Source: Vishniacozyma victoriae (taxonomy: Eukaryota > Basidiomycota > Tremellomycetes > Tremellales > Bulleribasidiaceae). Taken from it: a stretch of DNA of 64,000 bases. Where the stretch lies: the NCBI GenBank assembly GCA_017654735.1, contig JADPYG010000089.1, positions 72,001 to 136,000 of the forward strand, read 5' to 3'. Numbering within the stretch: position 1 is the first letter of the stretch; each line of letters begins with the position of its first letter. Position numbers and translations under genes: made by a program. Below are positions 32,100-43,158 of the stretch, piece after piece. The notes under the pieces were generated by a model. The model did no database searches. It was not told where the DNA came from and saw only the letters and a list, made by a program, of their open reading frames with translations.

Positions 32100-32930
32100 T
32101 TTGACCCTGAACACTCGTGGTAGCCCCATACCTAGCTTCTACAACAGCCTCGACCGCAGACTCCCCAGCATTGAGACCATCGAACTCATGTCCAAGTCTT
32201 GGATTAACATGCAATTCAACACTGAGTCCTGCTTTTGCTAATTCCGAGCAATTGTCGATACACTCTCCCCTGAATATATTTTCTCCCCTATATCCATGTA
32301 TATGGACGGCAGGCCTTTTGCTTGCTGGATCGTCATACGTCTTGCTGAGGATGTGACGGGTAGACTTGGATTAATGGATGTATCGCCCAAGAGAGCTTTC
32401 CAGCTGGACTCATTATCGGCATGAGACCGATGTTGTTGCCCGGTAAATTCGTTGGGGTATATATTCCGATCATCAAGCATCGGGTAGTTTAGGATCTGTT
32501 TAGAGAACTTGGGACCGTCTGGTCATCACCAAGAGTCAGCAGCCCATGGTTGAGAAGGGATGTAGATTGACAATGGATGAAAAGTAAACGCACTGTTGTC
32601 TGATGTACCAAACAAGCGGCTAATCCTCCACCAGCTAATTCTCCCATAATGCCAATCTCTTCGGATCAATCTCAAACTCCCTCTCCACGACCAGGTAGTT
32701 GGAAGCCGCATACCCTTCGATGACGTGGACGGGTGTTCCAGTCGTCGGGGCAAGCGTATAGTCCACCGAGAGTATAGGTACTCCCGTTTTTGCTACTATC
32801 TTCTTGAGGTTGGGGATGGAGTCATCTACGGAGCCTGATATCATGCCTCCACCGTGATAATGTATCAGAGCCGTTTTTTACTCCGAAGTAGGATGGAAGA
32901 GCCAGCTACATCAGCTTTGATGGTTGTCTG
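32100..32930 (-). pseudogene. Decayed alpha/beta-hydrolase (HSL/esterase type)
   Basis: Successive frames on the minus strand give parts of one hydrolase: ALIHYHGGGMISGSVDDSIP (oxyanion HGGG), VPILSVDYTLAPTTGTPV, then MGELAGGGLAACLVHQ, FSKQILNYPMLDDRNIYP, AKGLPSIYMDIGE and LAKAGLSVELHVNPRLGHEF (catalytic His). The parts do not share one frame. Shifts are needed before ALIHYHGGG (within an A-run), between the EIDPKRLA and IMGELAGG segments, and before LAKAGL. The nucleophile elbow should be GESAGG, but Ser is Leu (TTA for TCA). I saw no intron set that repairs all of these. The gene is therefore non-functional as a hydrolase. It lies in the SWP1-CYB2 interval. The boundaries are approximate. 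Confidence 0.72.
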
Positions 32931-33410
32931 GACAGGTTACTTGGTGTTCCGTCACCTGGATTTACGAGGTGGAACACGCCCAAGGGGTGAGTAAGTTCAT
33001 CAGTAAATATGCAATTTCTTACCATTTGGGATCCTACGGCGAGAGAGATCATGTAGACCTGCTCGGTCCGAACATGTATATGAACAATATCAAGTTGGGT
33101 GATGCACCATTCAACACCTTTCAATTTGACAGGCACCTTGTGTGTGTTTTGTCTCAACCGGATCGCAACTCCCATAAGCATACATTGATTCACTCCAATT
33201 CGAAACCGCCCTCTTGTAATCATAACTTCGCTATACCAAGTCTTCCTGGACCTCCATGCCACCAAGGGATATGCCAATGGCAAGGTGAAATTGAAATGAC
33301 AAGAAAACCGAGAGATACCGGCGGGATGTGACCGGCGGAATATTAAGCCGGAATGATATAATCAAGTCAAACGACCGGTATCTCATTCGTCACCTTCCAT
33401 ACCGTACACC
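32931..33410. other. Upstream region of CYB2
   Basis: Short open frames on both strands (32906-33331) show no conserved pattern and may include 5' remains of the decayed hydrolase. Near the CYB2 start, GC-rich words CCGGCGG (33332) and GCCGGAAT (33347) occur, followed by ACCGGT near 33374. They resemble the CCGGAA group upstream of the dehalogenase gene. Confidence 0.45.
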
Positions 33411-35932
33411 ATGTCGTCGAGTAGGCTGGGCACTACACTGGGTCGGCTGAGGACTAATGTGAAATCATCTACGAGTAATATCAGACGAAGCATCGTTACT
33501 GCTAGACCTGCTGGAGGCTCGAAAATCGTTATCGGTTTAACTGGACTAGGGATATTAGCTGGACTCGTAAGTCACACCATACGTCTGGACTGATTTATAG
33601 ACATACGTATATAACAGAAGGCCTGTATATCTCGATTCGTCGGTATCCAAGGAGCATAATCTCAAGCTTCAGACGAACGATGTTCCACAGAGCGATAATA
33701 CGAGTAAAGAGGGATATATCAGTATGCAAGAGGTCGGACAGCATCATTTAGCGCATGATGCTTGGGTAGTAGTGGATGGGAAGGTTTATGAGTGAGTCTA
33801 GATGTGTCCTTGCCGATCTCTACATTTTAATTTGCCGGGAGAAGGGCTGATGATAGTGTCACAGACTTTCATAAACATCACCCAGGGGGATCGACGGTGA
33901 TAGTTGCAAATGCAGGTCGAGATGTAACGTATGTCCCCGTCCTACTTTTCTCTTCTCATTCCTTTCCCCATACCCTAGTTAGAGGCTGAAGGCACACAGT
34001 GGTGATGAGAAGAACAACGGCTGACGACCAGAGAATTATTCCGACCCATCCATCCCCCAAACACACTGGAGAAGAATTTAGGTCCGGGGCAGTATAAAGG
34101 TGTGATAGATCCCGTAGAGGCTGCGAAGGTATGTCTCCTGTCACTCTCTATTCGGTCTCACCTACACAAGTCAGGAAATGATGATAAGACTGGATGAAAG
34201 CGAATAGAGCTAATATACAGGCTACCGAAGCGTACGAAGCGGAGCGGAAAAAGGTGGAAGATGCAAGAGCGGCTTTACCAGATGTCGAAACCCTTCTATC
34301 TCTAAATGAGCTCCAAGTAGGTCACTTTTCTCTGTCCGATCCCCGGAATCAAACGCGAATGGCATTAGAAAAGAGCTAACAAACAGGAAGCAGCAGAATC
34401 AATCCTAAATCCCCGAACAGTAGATTACTACGGTGCAGCCTCTTTAGACGCCTACACATTAGCAGAAAACAAATCATCGTTCCGGAAATGTCGACTACTA
34501 CCCCGGGTCATGAGGGATGTGTCATCGATCAGACCACAAACCACGATATTCGGATGTGAAAGTGCGCTTCCGATCTACGTCAGTCCCGCCTCGAATGCTT
34601 TGTTGGGGCATCCGGAGGGTGAATTGAATATCACAAGGGGTGTAAGTCATACTCCCCACTCTCATGGCGCCAGTATGTGAGGCTGATAGCTAGGCGGCTA
34701 GGACTGGAATAGTCCAAGGGATCTCGGCTGCTGCTTCGTTTTCTTTAACGGAGATTCTCGCGGAGAAGGACAAGATGGATGAAGAGTTGGAATCGCAGGG
34801 GAGGAAAATGGGAATGGTCTACCAGGTGTATATGCAGACGGATCGCTCAAAGACGAAAGCACAAGTCGAAGAAGCTGTTGCTGGTGGTGTTCAGTAAGTC
34901 TCCTTCCCTCTCCTCTCGTCTCCTCTTCTCCTTACCTTTTATCTCCTCCGACTTGATTGACATCGGTCAACAAAGGGAGCGAAGTGAGCTAATACCAGGG
35001 CACTACTCCTAACAGTCGACACAAACGTCCTAGGCCATCGCCAAACGACCGAAAAAGTAAAAGGAACCAGAGGAAACGCAGAACCAGGAATCAGGATGGG
35101 TCCAAATGAAACTTATCCGGCTTATCATGATGCTAAATTAAATTGGGAGGATGTTGGGTGGGTGAAGGATTTAGCTGGGGGTGTTCCGATTTATTTGAAG
35201 GGGGTTTGTCATATTGATGTACGTCTTCTTTTCCGTTAGGAAAAGATGTCATCGATGATGAATCATGTGAAGGTGGCTGATGAATAGGATGTGAGGAAAG
35301 CGAAAGATCTTGGATTAGCGGGATGTATTCTCTCGAATCATGTACGTTCCCTCTCTTCTTCCCCTGATTCAATCGCCTCCTCCCAATTGTCATCACAGAC
35401 CCTAGGATACTATCTCTCTTGAGTAATCGCTCGTCAGCTATCGCTGACACTCCAGGGAGGACGCCAACTAGATCAAGCTCGAACAGGATTCGATTCCCTT
35501 CGAGCAATCCATTCCGAAGATCCGACATTATCAAAACAATTAGAAATATATATAGATGGAGGAGTTAGGAGAGGTACAGATGTTCTTCAGGCTTTAGCAT
35601 TCGGAGCTAAAGGTGTTGGGCTTGGAAGGACTTTTTTGTGGAGTCAGGCTGCTTATGGTGAAAAGGGGGTTTTGAGGGCTATTCGAAGTATGTCTATCTT
35701 CCCATCATTATACTCATCTTCTCATATTCGTATTCAATCGCCCGATCGATCCTCTTACCTGTCACATCTGAATTCTGACTCTGTCGATCCCCTGTGAATA
35801 CAAATGGGATGTATTGCTGATATACTAGTCATGGAGGATGAGATAATCATGGCTATGCGATTACTAGGTGTAAGAAAGATCGACGAGATAACTCCTGGGA
35901 TGGTGGAGTGCTTGAAGGAAGTCTGGCGGTAA
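33411..35932 (+). CDS. CYB2: L-lactate dehydrogenase (cytochrome c), flavocytochrome b2
   Basis: This mitochondrial intermembrane-space flavohaemoprotein oxidises L-lactate to pyruvate and passes electrons to cytochrome c. The presequence (MSSSRLGTTLGRLRTNVKSS) is followed by a hydrophobic sorting segment (KIVIGLTGLGILAGL). A cytochrome b5 domain follows with AHDAWVVVDGKVY and FHKHHPGGSTVIVANAGRDV (haem His in HPGG). The FMN barrel includes FRKCRLLPRVMRDVSSI, VYQVYMQTDRSKTKAQ, LLLTVDTNVLGHR, IYLKGV, CILSNHGGRQLDQARTGFDS (catalytic His, substrate Arg) and EIYIDGGVRRGTDVLQALAF. The last exon adds IMEDEIIMAMRLLGVRKIDE. Many short introns. The split acceptor of intron 1 was chosen to give THR-TYR-VAL reading in frame. 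A relative, glycolate oxidase, lacks the b5 domain, so the call is firm. Confidence 0.95.
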
Positions 35933-36113
35933 CGGACACAGGAGTTCTCATCTCGAGTCGATCTGTCAAAATCTGCCGGGTACTGGGTACTGCTACCAAA
36001 CGATCGAAGCAGACAGTCTCACATCCACCCGGATCTGCACGAATTGAGGAAAATGCGTTACGCGGGAAATCCATATCGAGCATCTATGCATACTGGTACA
36101 ACCCAATGACTTT

Positions 36114-37330
36114 TTATTGCACGAGACGGGCCAATGCCTTCGGTGCGAACAACCTGAGCAAGAGCAATACTACCACGAGAATCCCTGAAAATCTTATAAT
36201 CCCAGGCCAATAGAGCCTAATCGGAAGAGCATCCTCTTTCCCAGTCACTTGGAGGATGAAGAGAGTTAATGAGAAAATCCCGAAAAACCTAGCAATTCCA
36301 GGCCAGTGAACAGAAGTCTGTTTCTTGCCCTCTTTATCAATCACCTCGATCTCTTCCTTTGATAATTCAATATCGCCCGCGGCGCGGTACCCTCTGATCC
36401 TGGATTCGGTTTGGGAGGTAGTGATTGGTACGACCCTGTTCGTTAGCGTCATTTCTTCTGATAACATCTTCTCTCAACTATCTTAAGAGTAGAGAGGTAG
36501 AGACAACATACCCCTTTGCCTTTGACCAAGCAAGTAATACCTGATCAGGCTCCACTCCCTTCTCTTTAGCGATCTTCCCCACTACTTTGACCAATCCAGG
36601 AGCAGTCCCATCCCTCAATGGTTTAATCGGAGAATATCCCTCGGTAACGATTCCATGTTCTTTATGGAACTCCAATAATGCTTCTGATTCGGCGAGGACT
36701 TTGGGGTGGAATCGGATTTGGTTTACTGCTGGAGTTACTCCCGAGTCGTTGATGATTTCTTTAAGTTGTTCTACCGAGAAACTGACATCAGCGCTTGCTC
36801 AAATCTACAGGAGTGATTCCTAGAGGAATCAAAGAAAAGAGACATACTTTGATACACCAATACTCTTAGCCCAACCCTCCTTCTTCACCCCCCTCATTTC
36901 CCTCCATGTATCCTTGATATCCCCGCCCCAAGCTGGATTATGAATCAAGTATAAATCAACATATTCCAACCCTAACCATTCTAATGAATCTTTGATGGAC
37001 TCTTTTACCGTCTTGAGACCTGAAAACTTTGTTGTTACCCAAATATCGGATCGGGGGAGTGAAGCGAGTTTTAATCCGTCTCCTACTTGTTTCTCATTCT
37101 TGTAGACTATTCGTCAGCTCTCGTTGCCCTTGATTTCCGGGTACACAGTATCGAACTATGCCATGTGAAAGAGATGGAGACCTACTCTGGGCGGTATCAA
37201 TATGATCAAATCCACATTCAATAGCTAGATTAATATCATCCGCAGTCTTCTCTAAAGGATGTCCTGAAGATCCAAACCCAACTCCTGGGATCTTGTTCCC
37301 GTCGTTCAACTTGAATTCCGTCCAAGGCAT
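36114..37330 (-). CDS. Aldo-keto reductase with a C-terminal membrane tail
   Basis: The main part is an NADPH-dependent aldo-keto reductase. MPWTEFKLNDGNKIPGVGFG, the catalytic FDHIDTAQ region, LGLEYVDLYLIHNPAWGGDI, KSIGVSNFSVEQLKEII, AVNQIRFHPKV and VVPITTSQTESRIRGY all match the (beta/alpha)8 order. After the last barrel helix (ELSKEEIEVIDKEGKKQ) the frame continues for about 70 residues. It gives two hydrophobic stretches, WPGIARFFGIFSLTLFILQ and WPGIIRFSGILVVVLLLL, before ending FAPKALARLVQ. The two share W-PGI-x-RF-x-GI, so the tail looks internally duplicated. Ordinary aldo-keto reductases end before this point. The enzyme is probably tail-anchored, perhaps to the ER. Substrate unknown. 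Introns near 36514, 36790 and 37110. Confidence 0.87.
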
Positions 37331-37987
37331 GTTTGATGGTATGATATAAAGGTAAGAGAGAACAGATGAGTAGGTAAATAGCTTAAAGGAGAGTAAAGGG
37401 TGGGGTCGGAGAAGACCGATGATCAATGCCGTCGTCACGAGATCACATCATGATGGCTATATATACTTGCTTACGGGTAGAGGGTCTAGTTGATCATGCA
37501 TGTATGTATCATGCGATGGACTGGTAGTCTACACTATGCTCATCTGTTTCAGCACTCCAGCACTGGCGATTACAGGTCCCGACTATTTGGGTCGCGCGAC
37601 TTACTAGACCTGAAAGCAAGATAGATCTTCGAGTCAAATATACACTGGCATATAGACACTTTGACTCTTCATAGCGATGCCACAGACACGGAAGTGCAGT
37701 GATACAAATCGCCCAGCTCATTGCCCAGCTTGCCGCACCTGAGTCCCGATGTACTCCATACCGGGAAGGTGACATTCACCATTCTCGGCCAATCCGCCGC
37801 GTTCCGCGGTGGCACTGCTACATCCGTATTCCCAGTGACGCGACGTTCTCATTTCATACTCTATGTTGACACATATATATACACATACTCTGGGCTCGAA
37901 ATCCCCTTTAACGAATCCAATCACTTCTACTCCACAGCAATTCTCCTTCCCACCAGCATCATCACAGGCTTCACGAACATCGGCACA
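37331..37987. other. Divergent promoter region
   Basis: About 660 bp lie between the aldo-keto reductase and the FAD monooxygenase. Open frames on both strands have no recognisable pattern. The plus-strand frame that runs into the monooxygenase begins upstream without ATG support for a longer protein. Confidence 0.5.
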
Positions 37988-39253
37988 ATGACTGAATCCC
38001 CTCGACCCCTTCGAATCCTAATATCAGGAGCAGGCATAGCAGGTCCAGTCTGCGCTTACTTTCTCCGTCTATCCCACCCAACCTCCTCGATTACCATCAT
38101 TGAACGCGCTCCGGAAATTAGGAAAGAAGGTCAAACCATCGACGTAATTGATGAAGGATCAAAAGTGTTTGATCTAATGGGAATCACCGAGAGAGTCAAG
38201 GCAGAGACGACACGAGAAAAAGGGATAGATTTCATTGATTCTAGCGGTACCGCATGGGGACATTTCCCACAAATGGATGATGTCAGTTTCAGTAGGGAGA
38301 TTGAGATTGTTAGGGGTACTTTGGCACAGATATTATGGGAGGAAACAAAGGATAAAGTGGATTATATATTTGACGAATCGATTACGGCCATTTCACAATC
38401 GATAGATCAAGTCGATATCGAATTCCGATCTGGCGACAAGCAGTCATATGATGTTCTAATCATTGCCGATGGCTTGACTTCTCGAACTCGAGCACTGGCT
38501 TTCAATCAAGATGTACGAGATCCAATCAAGAGTTTGAATCAATATGTCGCTGGGTTTTCATTACCGGCCAATAAAGAACAAGGAGATGGAGATTGGGCAA
38601 AATGGTACAGTACACCAGGTGGACGTGTGGTTGTTCATCGACCCGATGGGACTGGGAAAATGCGTACGAATTTCATCAAAATGGATTACACTACCGATAC
38701 TCGAAATGCATGTTCTTCGAAAACACCCATTGCTCAACAAAAAGAATATTTCGCTCAACTTTTCAAAACCAACGGATGGCAATCCGAGCGACTGGTTCAA
38801 GCTATGATGAATTCAACGGATTTCTACACGTACGAAGTAGGTCAGGTCAAGATGGATAAATGGAGTAAAGGGAGGATAGTCATGATTGGAGATGCTGCTT
38901 CTTGTCCATCACCAATATCGGGATCAGGAACAAACGTTGCGATCACTCAAGCCTACGTCTTGGCTGCCATGATCACGAGGTATTCCGGCAATCACGGACA
39001 AGCATTCGACGCTTATGAAAAAGAATTAAGAGGATGGGTAGAAGGGATTCAGAAACTAGTACCCGGAGCACCTGAAGTCGCTTGCCCGAATTCATACTGG
39101 GGAGTTAGGGCGTTACTTTGGGCCTCTTACATGGGGAGTTTTGTCGTGAGATCTGGGCTTGTAGGGCTACTGGCGAGATGGTTCGGGTCAAGCAAAGGAG
39201 GGAGAAAGTTGCCAGAGTTGGAGGTTTTTGGCAAGTTTCCTCAATCAACGTAA
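37988..39253 (+). CDS. FAD-dependent monooxygenase (PF01494 type)
   Basis: This single-exon gene encodes 421 residues. MTESPRPLRILISGAGIAGP opens with the FAD-binding GxGxxG, followed by ITIIERAPEIRKEGQTIDV. DVLIIADGLTSRTRALAF is the DG motif, and GRIVMIGDAASCPSPISGSG is the second FAD motif (GD). The C-terminal end (WGVRALLWASYMGSFVVRSG) is hydrophobic and could touch membrane. Members hydroxylate aromatic or polyketide substrates, and relatives include tetracycline-modifying TetX-like enzymes. The substrate is unknown. It is intronless among intron-rich neighbours, which may hint at later acquisition. I chose the ATG at 37988 because the Rossmann motif begins about nine residues later. Confidence 0.87.
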   Translation: MTESPRPLRILISGAGIAGPVCAYFLRLSHPTSSITIIERAPEIRKEGQTIDVIDEGSKVFDLMGITERVKAETTREKGIDFIDSSGTAWGHFPQMDDVSFSREIEIVRGTLAQILWEETKDKVDYIFDESITAISQSIDQVDIEFRSGDKQSYDVLIIADGLTSRTRALAFNQDVRDPIKSLNQYVAGFSLPANKEQGDGDWAKWYSTPGGRVVVHRPDGTGKMRTNFIKMDYTTDTRNACSSKTPIAQQKEYFAQLFKTNGWQSERLVQAMMNSTDFYTYEVGQVKMDKWSKGRIVMIGDAASCPSPISGSGTNVAITQAYVLAAMITRYSGNHGQAFDAYEKELRGWVEGIQKLVPGAPEVACPNSYWGVRALLWASYMGSFVVRSGLVGLLARWFGSSKGGRKLPELEVFGKFPQST

Positions 39254-39515
39254 AGTATATGGAATAGAGCTAGATTAGATGTATGTGGATAATATATAGT
39301 ATAGTGGTCCCGAATGAATCAGCTGTAGCATCGTCAACGTTGTATACTGGACTGCAGCAAGGTGAGTTCAAGCTTGCCGGGCATCAATCTGTACGAGTAC
39401 ATCAAACCAGAGTCTAGCTTGTATTAGAACCAACTGCGTCCTGCGTGTATGATCCGGCAACCGGTGATACCCGTCATGAACCGAATCAATCCCTCTCCTC
39501 AACCCTCTACTCAAC

Positions 39516-40612
39516 ATGCGTCACAACCTCATTCCCGTCCTATTCAATGCTCGCAGGTACTCGAGTCCATCATCAATCCAAGAATGGATCTCTTCAACCC
39601 TCGCCCAGTCCCCATCAAGGCACACCGACACCATAGACTCATTACGGGCTTCACACCTCTCAAGAACTCTTCCGACGCGTCAACATTCCCCTCCTAGTTT
39701 GAGGGATGGAGATGAATTGATTAGAGGGGGAAATATGATTTATTTCCAGCCTGAAACTATGTTGATCGATTTAGGACGGGATGGGAGCTCCACGGTACGT
39801 CGCCTCATAGATCACCGTCTTCAACTTCTCATCATTTCGCTCGTCTTGCTGTTCCCCTTTTGCTGGCATACAACATTATGATATAAGATAGACCACTGAT
39901 GAGGTAGGAATACAATGCCCCCCACTCCTATACTCGTAGAATGTGGGCCGGCGGATCATTCACCTGGCCTAAAAGCACTGAGAAAGATAGAGTACTGAGG
40001 ATAGGTAGTAAAGTAATAGAGCAACGGGGTATTGCGAAGGTAGAACACAAGGTCAAAGGAGATATGATATTCATACACCAACAACGTGTTATCTGGAATG
40101 AGGAATTAGAGGGTAGAGAAGATAAATGGGGAGTTAAGGAGATTAGGACGCATGTTTTCCGACCCCCTTCTTCTCTCCCACCTACCTCTTCCTCTTCCTC
40201 TCCCTCTCCATCTGAATCGAACTCAAGCACGAAAAAGGATTCAAATGCGAATAAGAACCAAGCCGATATATCATTCACCTACACCCCAACCTCACCACTC
40301 TTATTCCGTTATTCAGCACTAACATTCAACGCCCATAAAATCCACTACGATCACCCCCATACTCTCACTCACGAACAACAAAGGACTTTACTAGTTCATG
40401 GTCCACTTACTGCTACTCTCTTGATCGAACTCGCTGTACGAGCTGGTATTGAACGTGGACAGGAGCTCATATCATTCGAGTATAGAGCTGTTGGACCTAT
40501 TTATGTCGATGAGAAAGTTGAGTTAGGTGGAAGGTGGGATAGTGATGGGTTAGAGTTGGAGGCTAGGCAGGGCGGGAGGGTTGGGATGAAGGCTAGTGCT
40601 ACCTTTGCTTAG
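39516..40612 (+). CDS. HTD2: Mitochondrial 3-hydroxyacyl-thioester dehydratase type 2 (Htd2)
   Basis: Htd2 is the dehydratase of mitochondrial type II fatty acid synthesis, on the route to lipoic acid. Exon 1 (39516-39794) starts MRHNLIPVLFNARRYSSPSS, a mitochondrial presequence. Exon 2 (39908-40612) carries TRRMWAGGSFTW and the hot-dog fold. LLFRYSALTFNAHKIHYDHP contains the hydratase-2 Asn/His pair, and LLVHGPLTATLLIELAV follows. The end, SFEYRAVGPIYVDEKVELGG, is the usual last strand. A Ser/Pro-rich insert sits in the middle (PPTSSSSSPSPSESNSS). The intron (39795-39906) restores the frame from GSST to EYNAPHSYTRR. Relatives include mesaconyl-CoA hydratases. Confidence 0.88.
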
Positions 40613-40704
40613 GTCCGCTTGGATGTATCAACCAGAACGGCATCTGTATCGTGAGACCAGAATGAGAAGAGATATCTCGTCAGTGTACCCATGTAGTCGT
40701 ACAA

Positions 40705-42947
40705 TCATAAGCCAGCAAGCTGAGTATCATCTCCGTAATCCAAGCAGCCGTCCCGCCTGATGCCAATTCTCAGTCGGTGATTAGTGTGTTCGGGACTCGA
40801 GTGTATGTATTCATATTTCTTTCTGTCCAAATTGGACAATGCTATTTTGAGTCGACCATCAAGTCTCCTCTCCTCCACCATCCATCCATCCGACCAAGAC
40901 CTGATTCGACACATCCTCCTCCATTTCTCATCTTCCTCCTCCTCTTCCTCGGTTCTCTAGATCTAGTAGGTCTAGTAGAACACACCACTTGGTTCCTTAG
41001 AACACTATTCATCAGTTTCATTCGATCAATAAACAGGGGGGACTTACAGAGATCTCCGAGACCTGCGGCATCCATACCAGAGTTCTCTTTGATACCAAGT
41101 TCAAAGTCTATCATCAGTCTCTACCCCATTGAAAGTCTTTACGAGGGGAGAAACTCACATCCGTAGATGATAGTAGTAGCCATCAAGATACCGGTACCAC
41201 TTCCAAGAGCACCCATCATATCCGCCACAACAGAGAGTAAACCGAGGGTAGCACCACCAAAGGCAGCAGCGGTGGGGATAACCCTCTTGAGCTCCTTGTA
41301 GATGGAAGCATCCCTGTGTCCGGCCAAAGTCATTCCTTGGTCCTTGAGTTGCTTGGCGACATCCCTTGGTCCTGATCCTGATACTTCGATCCATGTCTTG
41401 GAGAAGATTGCGCATGCGGTGACGATGAATGCAATGTAGATTGCAGTGTGGAATGGGTCGGATAGAGCGGCCTTGAGCGAGTGGGGAGCGGAAATGTAGT
41501 ATGCGATACCGGATACCGCGGACAACTGGCTGGGGGAGTCCTCCAATGGCTACTCATCAGCTCTATTCATATACGCAAAGAGAAAGGTAGACATACCTCC
41601 CAAACACCTAGAAGCTTGACGAGAAGGTTATCGGGGAACCTGTTGAACAACATCTGCGAAATGAGGTAGACGTTGGAAGTCAAGGCGGATTCGAGCATGA
41701 TGGGCATGTTGGAAGTATAGAAAAGCTTGACGGGGTAGGTACCTCGCTGACCCCTCATCTTGGAAGACTTGATAGGGATTTCAATTCTGAACCCTTGCAA
41801 GTAAATGACGACAGCGAAGATAACAACGGTAGCGAGGAGATTCATGACGTTGGGTAGTCGTTCCCTGTAGAATGCCTCTTTCAAAGCTCGAGATTTATCG
41901 TTCCAAGTGAATAACAAATGGAAGAGGGCAATGATGGCACCTTCGAACTCGGGTCCTCGGCCAGTGTTGATGGTGTTGGGAGAGAATGCCTTCCAGATGA
42001 TGTTTTCACAAATGTTGGTAGCGATAAAGAGGGAGATACCGGATCCGAGTCCGTAGCCCTTGGTGAGGAGTTCATCGAGGAGCATGACGATTAGGGAAGC
42101 GGATACGAGTTGTAGGACGAGGAGGAGGCAGACTCCGGCACCTAGGGAAGAGGGAGATCCGTAGAGTCCGGTGAGGACGTAGACTGTTGCCTGGCCGAGT
42201 GCGATGATGAGGGCGAATACTGCGAGTCAGCGAGTCATTCAGAGCGAGCGCGACGAGGAGGCGAACCACGAGCACGTAGCGCGAGAAGAACTCCGAGCGT
42301 TTGAAGCAGATGGTAGCGTGAAAGAGGATAGGTACGGAAAACATAAAGCGAACAGGGGAAGGAGGGGAATGGGTAGTGGATGGAGATCGAGTAGCCAGCT
42401 CGCCCAGACTCGATTCCACGCTGGGTACATGTCACCCCGGCGCCGTTCCCTCCATACGACCCGCCGACTCTTCCCCACCTAAGCATCCGCTCCACCCCAA
42501 ACTGCTCACACGACTATCTCACTACTAGTAAAGACGACTCACACTTTTGCGCACCACCAAACAATGCCCTATCATCCTTCAATCCAAAGTCGATATCAAT
42601 CAACTGAGCACCAGCAAGCAGCTGCATGATCATACCAGAAGTAACGACGGGGGTGATACCCAATTCCATAAGAGTACCCCTGTTGGACGCGAGGATAGCT
42701 CGTAGCCAATAGAGTGGATCGGAGGAATCGGACGACATGATCCCGTACAATGGTACTTGAGAACATACGAGGAAGATGAGGAGAGTGGTTGCTGTCCATA
42801 GTACTTTATGTTGGAAAGTGACCTTTCGTTCTGGAGCTGTAACCTCTGGGAGGATGCTCATGAACGGTCTCACAAGCTCGAGGAATCGGACTGTATGTTA
42901 GATTGGGTAGGAGATGAGAGGAAGGAGGAAGATGACATACAGCCCAT
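40705..42947 (-). CDS. SEC61: Sec61 alpha, protein-conducting channel of the ER translocon
   Basis: This is the pore subunit of the Sec61 translocon, a ten-helix ER membrane protein. The initiator exon is only 7 nt (42941-42947); after a 50-bp intron it yields [19 protein letters not shown], the highly conserved start. Then come [20 protein letters not shown], the plug/second helix region [59 protein letters not shown] and [20 protein letters not shown]. The late part is [20 protein letters not shown]. The last few codons lie beyond another intron and I could not fix the final acceptor. An end in the frame stopping at 40705 (..TQLAGL) is my best guess, so the 3' boundary is uncertain. It is divergent from DUS3, with about 210 bp between the starts. 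Confidence 0.93.
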
Positions 42948-43158
42948 GGTGAATAAGAGTAATGTAGGATAGAAGATGGAGGAAGGGAAGGTGTACAACG
43001 AAGAGGGGGGGGTTTGGTGGATGGATATGGTGCGTTGGCAGTTTACCCTGAATTACCCCTTCCAGGCTTTGACACGTGGGGTCGTTTACGTAAGGTGCCA
43101 AAAGTTGAATTAAGCTATAGTGGATTATGAGCGATACTATATAGCTATAGCATACACC

